NCBI GenBank assembly: GCA_015654495.1
Contig: JAATGW010000340.1
Location: 1-9,543 of the forward strand
Reading direction: 5' to 3'
DNA: 9,543 nt
From: Chitinophagales bacterium
GTDB taxonomy: Bacteria; Bacteroidota; Bacteroidia; Chitinophagales; Chitinophagaceae
This document shows, piece by piece, positions 5,746 to 9,543 of this stretch; within the stretch, counting starts at the first letter, position 1, and each line of letters begins with the position of its first letter. The position numbers and the translations under genes are program-made. Below the pieces are notes generated by a model, which was given only the letters and a program-made list of their open reading frames with translations, did no database searches and had not been told where the DNA came from.

Positions 5746-8510
5746 CGGGATGAATCCGGCAATATGATGACAAACTCCGACCCGCCAGCTTTTGCACAGT
5801 TTACCGTTAGTTCACCACCATGTCCCTTGGTAATTATGTCATAGGCAAGGGATAGACCCAGACCTGTTCCCTGACCCGTGGGCTTCGTAGTAAAAAATGG
5901 CTGAAAGATCTTGTCTATGATATTCTCCGGAATGCCATTGCCATTATCCTTCACCGTTATTTCGACCTGGTTGCCTTTTTTCTTTGTACTGACATAAACC
6001 TGCGGTTGGTATTCCTGGACGTCATGCATAAGGTCCTTACGAATTTCTGTTTCTGAGATGCCATGCATCGCGTGGACGTCATGCATGACGTCCCTACGAT
6101 CTTTGTCTTTCTTCTTTTCATTCACTGCGTAAAACGCATTATTGAAAATATTCAACAAAACCCTTCCGATATCCTGAGGGATAACATGGATATCGCCGAT
6201 CCCATCATCATAGTCGGCTTTCAGCAGTGCATTGAAAGATTTGTCCTTTCCACGGAGCCCGTGATAGGCCAGGTGAAAGTATTCATCAGCCAGTTTGTTG
6301 ATATTGGTGGCTTCTTTTTCAGTGATGCCGGTACGGCTATGCTGAAGCATGCCCTTTACAATGGCTTCTGCACGCCGGCCATGATGACTGATTTTTTCCT
6401 CGTTACCTGTTAAATCCTGCGCAATCAGTTTTACCTCCTCATAGTTTCCTTCTTCGATTTCTTTATTCAAATCCGCCAGCAATTCCTTATTCAGTTCAGA
6501 AAAATTGTTGACGAAGTTTAAAGGGTTTTGAATTTCATGGGCAATACCGGCAGTGAGTTCTCCCAGTGAAGCCATTTTTTCAGATTGTACGAGTTTTGCC
6601 TGTGTTTGTTTCAGATCGGTCAGTGTTTTATCCACCTCTTCTTTGGCCGCTTCGAGTTTATTGAAGTCCTCATAACGGGCATAGGCAGTCGAAAATGCGT
6701 CGGCAAGGTTTTGTACCAGTTGCAATTCATTTTCAGTCAACGGTGCTGTACTACCGGCATAAAGCATACCCTGTAAAAAAGGGATAAAATGTAAATAAAG
6801 ATCGTTGGGATGATTTTCGGTCAGGTTTTTTTCGCCACTCGTAATTGCATGCTGATCTACCAGGGATTGGGTAAACTCTATAAACTTTTCTTCATTCCAG
6901 TACTGTTTGTATAGTTCTTTTTTATGCCAGCTTACAACCATCTCTGATATTTCTCCAGGCGTATTGTAAGGTTGACGGAAAGCGGCAATCGCACTGCCTT
7001 CGGGAGTTGACAAATAGGATTGCACTTCCTGCTTTTCTTCATCCATGATAAATACACCACAGCGGAAGAATGGAACGCCGAGAGTGGACAGTTCATTCCA
7101 GATTAATGGTGTGATTCTTTCCAGGTCTTTGGTGGTCCGCATAGAAGCAATTTCAGCACGGACTCTGTCGACAGACGCACGCTTAACAGCTTCCATTGCC
7201 TGAGCTTCGGCTTTCTGCAGATCAAGGAACCTGGTGAAAGTCTGTTCAAATACTTTAGCGAAACGTCTGAAGATATCATGTGCTTCGGTTACGGGTTCAT
7301 AAGAAATGAACATCAGGTAGCCCTGTTTAAAATAAGCGATATGGAAGATCTGAGATTTGGGATAAGCAATACCTGCGGCTTCCCAGCCTTTCATTACATC
7401 GCCGGCCACCGGTAATTTGCTCAGGTACCTGTAATGTGCTTCACATGTTTCACCTTTAATTTCTTCAACATACAAATCCTCTCCTCTCAATGCAGCTTCG
7501 TAAAAGTGAACAAATACATCTTCTGAGCCAGGTGTCCGAAACGGCGTCTGAATAGTGCCTTCGGCACTCATCCATGCGGTACAGGCTCTTTTATCTTCTT
7601 CCCAAATATTATATCCGCAGGCCCACAGATGAACTCCCAGGTCCTGAATCTGCTGAAACAATAATTGAGCAGCATCTTTAAGTTCATGGCTATGTTGCAT
7701 ACCCATGGTCCTGCTTCTTACTCTTTCCAGCGCAGCTTCTATCTGAGCCTCTCTTGCCTGCGCTTCAGCTTTTTGCAGATCGAGGAAACGGGTATATGCC
7801 TGTTCAAATATTTTTGCAAACCTGACGAGGATTTTTTCTTCATCATATTCATCAGCAGTCAGCAGGAACAGATATCCATGGCTGAAATAAGCTGCATGCC
7901 ATTTTTGCCATGTGGGAAATGCCCGGTTTGAATTGATGCCTTCTTCAAAAAACGGTTGTAAGGCAGGCACTGAACGTAAATAATTGAAATGTTCTTTCAA
8001 TTCATCACCGCTTTTCGCCTCAGAATAGAATTCTGTTTTATTTTTCCATCCCTCATATAATTTCTTTTGTATCGGATCATCAGTATGGGGAATCGAAATA
8101 ACCGGACGGATCCCGGTGTCAGAACTCATCCAGTATTCATCGTCATCTGCATCTGCTCTGCATAATACAATTCCTGCGTTTAATATATTACCGCCGAAAT
8201 TCCACAGCTGTTGAAATAAGACTTCAGCCACTTCATGTAACTCACTGCTGTTATACATGGCCATACTTCTTGCTCTTACTCTCTCCAGCGCCGCTTCTAT
8301 CTGCGCTTCTCTTGCCTGCGATTCTGCTGTTTGCAGATCCAGGAACCGGCGATAGGTAAGATTGAATACAGAAGCAAATCTTTCTAAAATACTGATGGTC
8401 GCAGCTGACTGCGGTTCATGCGTTGTAACAAGTATCCATCCGTGAGAAAAAAATGCAGTGGTATGAACCCGTCTGTTATTAAAGAATTCATCTTTAACCA
8501 GTATCCGCAT
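5736..8510 (-). CDS. Multi-module sensor histidine kinase (HK2), downstream part after an in-frame TAG
   Basis: A 924-codon frame opens at the first ATG after the in-frame TAG at 8526-8528. It begins in the middle of a sensor module (AFFSHGWILVTTHEP), which shows it is the continuation of the upstream fragment rather than a natural N-terminus. Linker motifs lie near residues 77, 264 and 450, the last starting the terminal module shared with HK1. The HisKA phosphoacceptor is about His658 in GIAHEIQNPL. The HATPase domain has its N-box around NIFNNAFYAV (asparagines near 790), G1 DNGNGIP from about 855 and G2 GTGLGL at 881-886, then ends at DSSRLA without a receiver domain. All catalytic motifs are present, so a restart product could still be an active soluble kinase. 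About 30 extra residues at 803-834 come from inserted palindromic repeats. It is unclear whether this is a truncated gene, a nonsense-broken gene or the product of read-through. Confidence 0.85.
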   Translation of the reverse strand: MRILVKDEFFNNRRVHTTAFFSHGWILVTTHEPQSAATISILERFASVFNLTYRRFLDLQTAESQAREAQIEAALERVRARSMAMYNSSELHEVAEVLFQQLWNFGGNILNAGIVLCRADADDDEYWMSSDTGIRPVISIPHTDDPIQKKLYEGWKNKTEFYSEAKSGDELKEHFNYLRSVPALQPFFEEGINSNRAFPTWQKWHAAYFSHGYLFLLTADEYDEEKILVRFAKIFEQAYTRFLDLQKAEAQAREAQIEAALERVRSRTMGMQHSHELKDAAQLLFQQIQDLGVHLWACGYNIWEEDKRACTAWMSAEGTIQTPFRTPGSEDVFVHFYEAALRGEDLYVEEIKGETCEAHYRYLSKLPVAGDVMKGWEAAGIAYPKSQIFHIAYFKQGYLMFISYEPVTEAHDIFRRFAKVFEQTFTRFLDLQKAEAQAMEAVKRASVDRVRAEIASMRTTKDLERITPLIWNELSTLGVPFFRCGVFIMDEEKQEVQSYLSTPEGSAIAAFRQPYNTPGEISEMVVSWHKKELYKQYWNEEKFIEFTQSLVDQHAITSGEKNLTENHPNDLYLHFIPFLQGMLYAGSTAPLTENELQLVQNLADAFSTAYARYEDFNKLEAAKEEVDKTLTDLKQTQAKLVQSEKMASLGELTAGIAHEIQNPLNFVNNFSELNKELLADLNKEIEEGNYEEVKLIAQDLTGNEEKISHHGRRAEAIVKGMLQHSRTGITEKEATNINKLADEYFHLAYHGLRGKDKSFNALLKADYDDGIGDIHVIPQDIGRVLLNIFNNAFYAVNEKKKDKDRRDVMHDVHAMHGISETEIRKDLMHDVQEYQPQVYVSTKKKGNQVEITVKDNGNGIPENIIDKIFQPFFTTKPTGQGTGLGLSLAYDIITKGHGGELTVNCAKAGGSEFVIILPDSSRLA
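6016..6098 (-). repeat. Pair of palindromic 26-bp direct repeats inserted in the HK2 ATPase domain
   Basis: Two 26-bp copies lie in the same orientation, 57 bp apart, at 6073-6098 and 6016-6041, and differ at three positions. The core of the first (6074-6093) is a perfect 20-bp palindrome with half-site GGACGTCATG. The core of the second (6017-6036) is the same with two mismatched pairs. A small GATGC-CAT-GCATC inverted repeat (6057-6069) sits between them. The spacing is a multiple of three, so both copies encode the same kind of peptide, R(R/K)D(V/L)MHDV, at about residues 805-813 and 824-832. Palindromes beginning CGTAGGGAC are typical of dispersed REP-like elements. I infer an element inserted in frame, in the loop between the ATPase N-box and G1 box. 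Confidence 0.8.
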
Positions 8511-9465
8511 CTCTTCACGGGCAAACTATACCCATTCCTTCAATTCTTCTCCCCGGAGATCAATTGCAAGAGATTTCACCTCTTCTTTCCAGGCCTTATA
8601 CTGTTTTGCGATAACCGTTCGTTCGTTAAGCCTGGCCTCAAAGCTGTTGCTGATCTGTGTGCCGATCTGATCAGTTGACCAGAAATTAACCACGCCATTT
8701 TCTTCATCTGTTATCCCGATTGAAATCCGGTCGGGGATATCTCCCAGTTCAATCAGTTGGTGAAAAAGTACCTGTGATGTTTCTGCCAGCTCCTCGCTTT
8801 TATGCATGGCCATTGTTCTTGCGCGAACTCTTTCCAGGGCGAGTTGTATCTGAGCTTCTCTTGCCTGTGCTTCGGCTTTCTGCAGATCGAGGAAACGTAC
8901 ATAAGCCTGCTCAAACACCTTTGAAAATCTTTTGAGTATGTCTGCCTCCTGTCCGGAAAGTGATTTCCCGGAATAATCATTTATGAATATGGAAGAATTT
9001 TTCTGCAGGGCTGCCGAGAATGCATAAGTTTGCGCAGCTAAACAATAGTCTTTTATTTTCTGGGGTGTATCTTTATAGTCGCTGAACTTAAAAATATAGT
9101 TTAAAAAAGATTGGTTTTCTTCTGCTGAATATCGACGAGCAATAAAATCCAACCCTTTTTGTTTGGCGTTCCAGTAGTCAGCGAGTACGGGATGTTCAAA
9201 ATAACGCTGGTAAAATCTAATCGCCGCCGGGAAACCAGGATTTTCCATCCACTCAATCTGATCTTTTGAACCTTCAATATTTGTAACAATGGCTACACCA
9301 TCATGAACAGGCATACCCAGCTCCCGCAATTTTTCAACCACCACGGTAACGACTTCACCCAGTTCCTCTGCTCTATGCATCGCCAGCGAACGGCTTCTTA
9401 CTCTCTCCAATGCTGCTTCTATCTGCGCTTCTCTTGCCTGTTCTTCGGCTTTCTGCACATCAAGA
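7161..9465 (-). repeat. Tandem sensor-module array with conserved linker DNA in HK2
   Basis: Linker copies recur at about 9401, 8828, 8281, 7721 and 7161, a period of 547-573 bp. They encode the same charged coiled-coil motif as HK1, for example AREAQIEAALERVRSRT. The first full module in the window is of the class with a K..ILKRF.KVFEQ end. The next three resemble the aromatic-strand class. The last, with SVDRVRAEIASM, is the terminal type that leads into HisKA. Module order therefore differs from HK1 while the terminal module is kept. A further module upstream is implied by the helix entering at the right edge (LFKRFAPVSEQIYTRFLD). Confidence 0.82.
8526..8528 (-). other. In-frame amber codon splitting HK2
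   Basis: Read on the minus strand, the frame runs GTA TAG TTT GCC CGT GAA GAG ATG, so the upstream and downstream pieces are in one frame with one TAG between them. The flanking protein, GEELKEWV before and FAREEMRILVKDEF after, aligns across the stop with the next module's GDELKEHFNYLRSV without a gap. This points to a point substitution (for example from CAG, TAT, TAC or TGG) or an error in the sequence, rather than an insertion, deletion or genuine gene end. Confidence 0.85.
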
Positions 9466-9543
9466 AAACGGGTATAGATTTGTTCAGATACAGGAGCAAA
9501 GCGTTTGAATAGCTGCTCCTGCCTATAAGGTTCTATTGTAACA
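8526..9543 (-). CDS. Multi-module sensor histidine kinase (HK2), upstream part, 5' end beyond right edge and ended by TAG
   Basis: The frame is open from the right edge, with 338 sense codons in the window, to the TAG at 8526-8528. Its true start is outside. A GTG at 9458 is only an internal valine in a linker (FLDVQKAEEQ) and should not be taken as a start. The visible part holds the closing helix of one module, one complete module of about 190 residues (linker ALERVRSRSLAM; end ILKRFSKVFEQAYVRFLDL), and the first two thirds of the next, which stops at GEELKEWV. It contains no kinase catalytic motif, so alone it could only be a soluble sensor or coiled-coil fragment. It is the N-terminal side of the kinase encoded at 8510-5736, in the same frame and 15 bases from the next ATG. 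The family assignment is firm; whether the fragment is made as a separate protein is unknown. Confidence 0.8.
   Translation of the reverse strand, partial: VTIEPYRQEQLFKRFAPVSEQIYTRFLDVQKAEEQAREAQIEAALERVRSRSLAMHRAEELGEVVTVVVEKLRELGMPVHDGVAIVTNIEGSKDQIEWMENPGFPAAIRFYQRYFEHPVLADYWNAKQKGLDFIARRYSAEENQSFLNYIFKFSDYKDTPQKIKDYCLAAQTYAFSAALQKNSSIFINDYSGKSLSGQEADILKRFSKVFEQAYVRFLDLQKAEAQAREAQIQLALERVRARTMAMHKSEELAETSQVLFHQLIELGDIPDRISIGITDEENGVVNFWSTDQIGTQISNSFEARLNERTVIAKQYKAWKEEVKSLAIDLRGEELKEWV

Noticed and set aside
8753..9289. Two short minus-strand frames (8753-8980 and 9101-9289) that might suggest a frameshift in HK2
   Set aside because: The HK2 frame is continuous and aligns with other modules over the whole stretch, so these are alternative-frame shadows.
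9456..9458. GTG at 9458 as the start of the upstream HK2 fragment
   Set aside because: The frame stays open to the right edge and encodes a typical module-ending helix before this codon, so the GTG is an internal valine.

Overview
This window is almost wholly coding, and every supported gene lies on the minus strand. The likely source is a Bacteroidota bacterium, probably of the Chitinophagaceae/Sphingobacteriia type. This is inferred from three things: cytoplasmic histidine kinases built from repeated modules joined by 'KAEAQAREAQIEAALERVR'-type linkers, starts preceded by A/T-rich rather than Shine-Dalgarno-like sequence, and moderate G+C. No species can be named from the sequence alone.

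In transcription order (right to left) the layout is as follows. (1) From the right edge to 5736 lies one very long histidine kinase reading frame (HK2), interrupted by a single in-frame TAG at 8526-8528. The upstream piece (9543-8526) enters from outside the window. The downstream piece (8510-5736) keeps three and a half sensor modules and a complete kinase core. (2) A 103-bp spacer (5633-5735) carries a GC-rich hairpin over the HK2 stop codon. (3) A 377-residue FIST-domain sensory protein occupies 5632-4499. (4) Five bases after it, a second giant histidine kinase (HK1) starts at 4493 and runs off the left edge after 1497 codons, inside its dimerisation/phosphoacceptor domain. HK1 has no stop in the window, so a search that requires both a start and a stop would miss it.

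The two kinases are paralogues. Each is a tandem array of modules of about 183-192 residues, with a GAF-like layout by inference, separated by near-identical charged coiled-coil linkers. Each array ends in a distinct terminal module, a HisKA domain (GIAHEIQNPL) and, where visible, a HATPase domain. No transmembrane segment or signal peptide is visible, so these look like soluble integrators of many inputs. The FIST protein is probably co-translated with HK1 and may supply or modulate its input. No response regulator is in the window.

The main oddities are the amber codon in HK2, a pair of palindromic 26-bp repeats inserted in frame in the HK2 ATPase domain, an alternating order of module types in the HK1 array with a recurrent cysteine, a perfect 15-bp tandem duplication in HK1, and strong sequence sharing between the two kinase cores.
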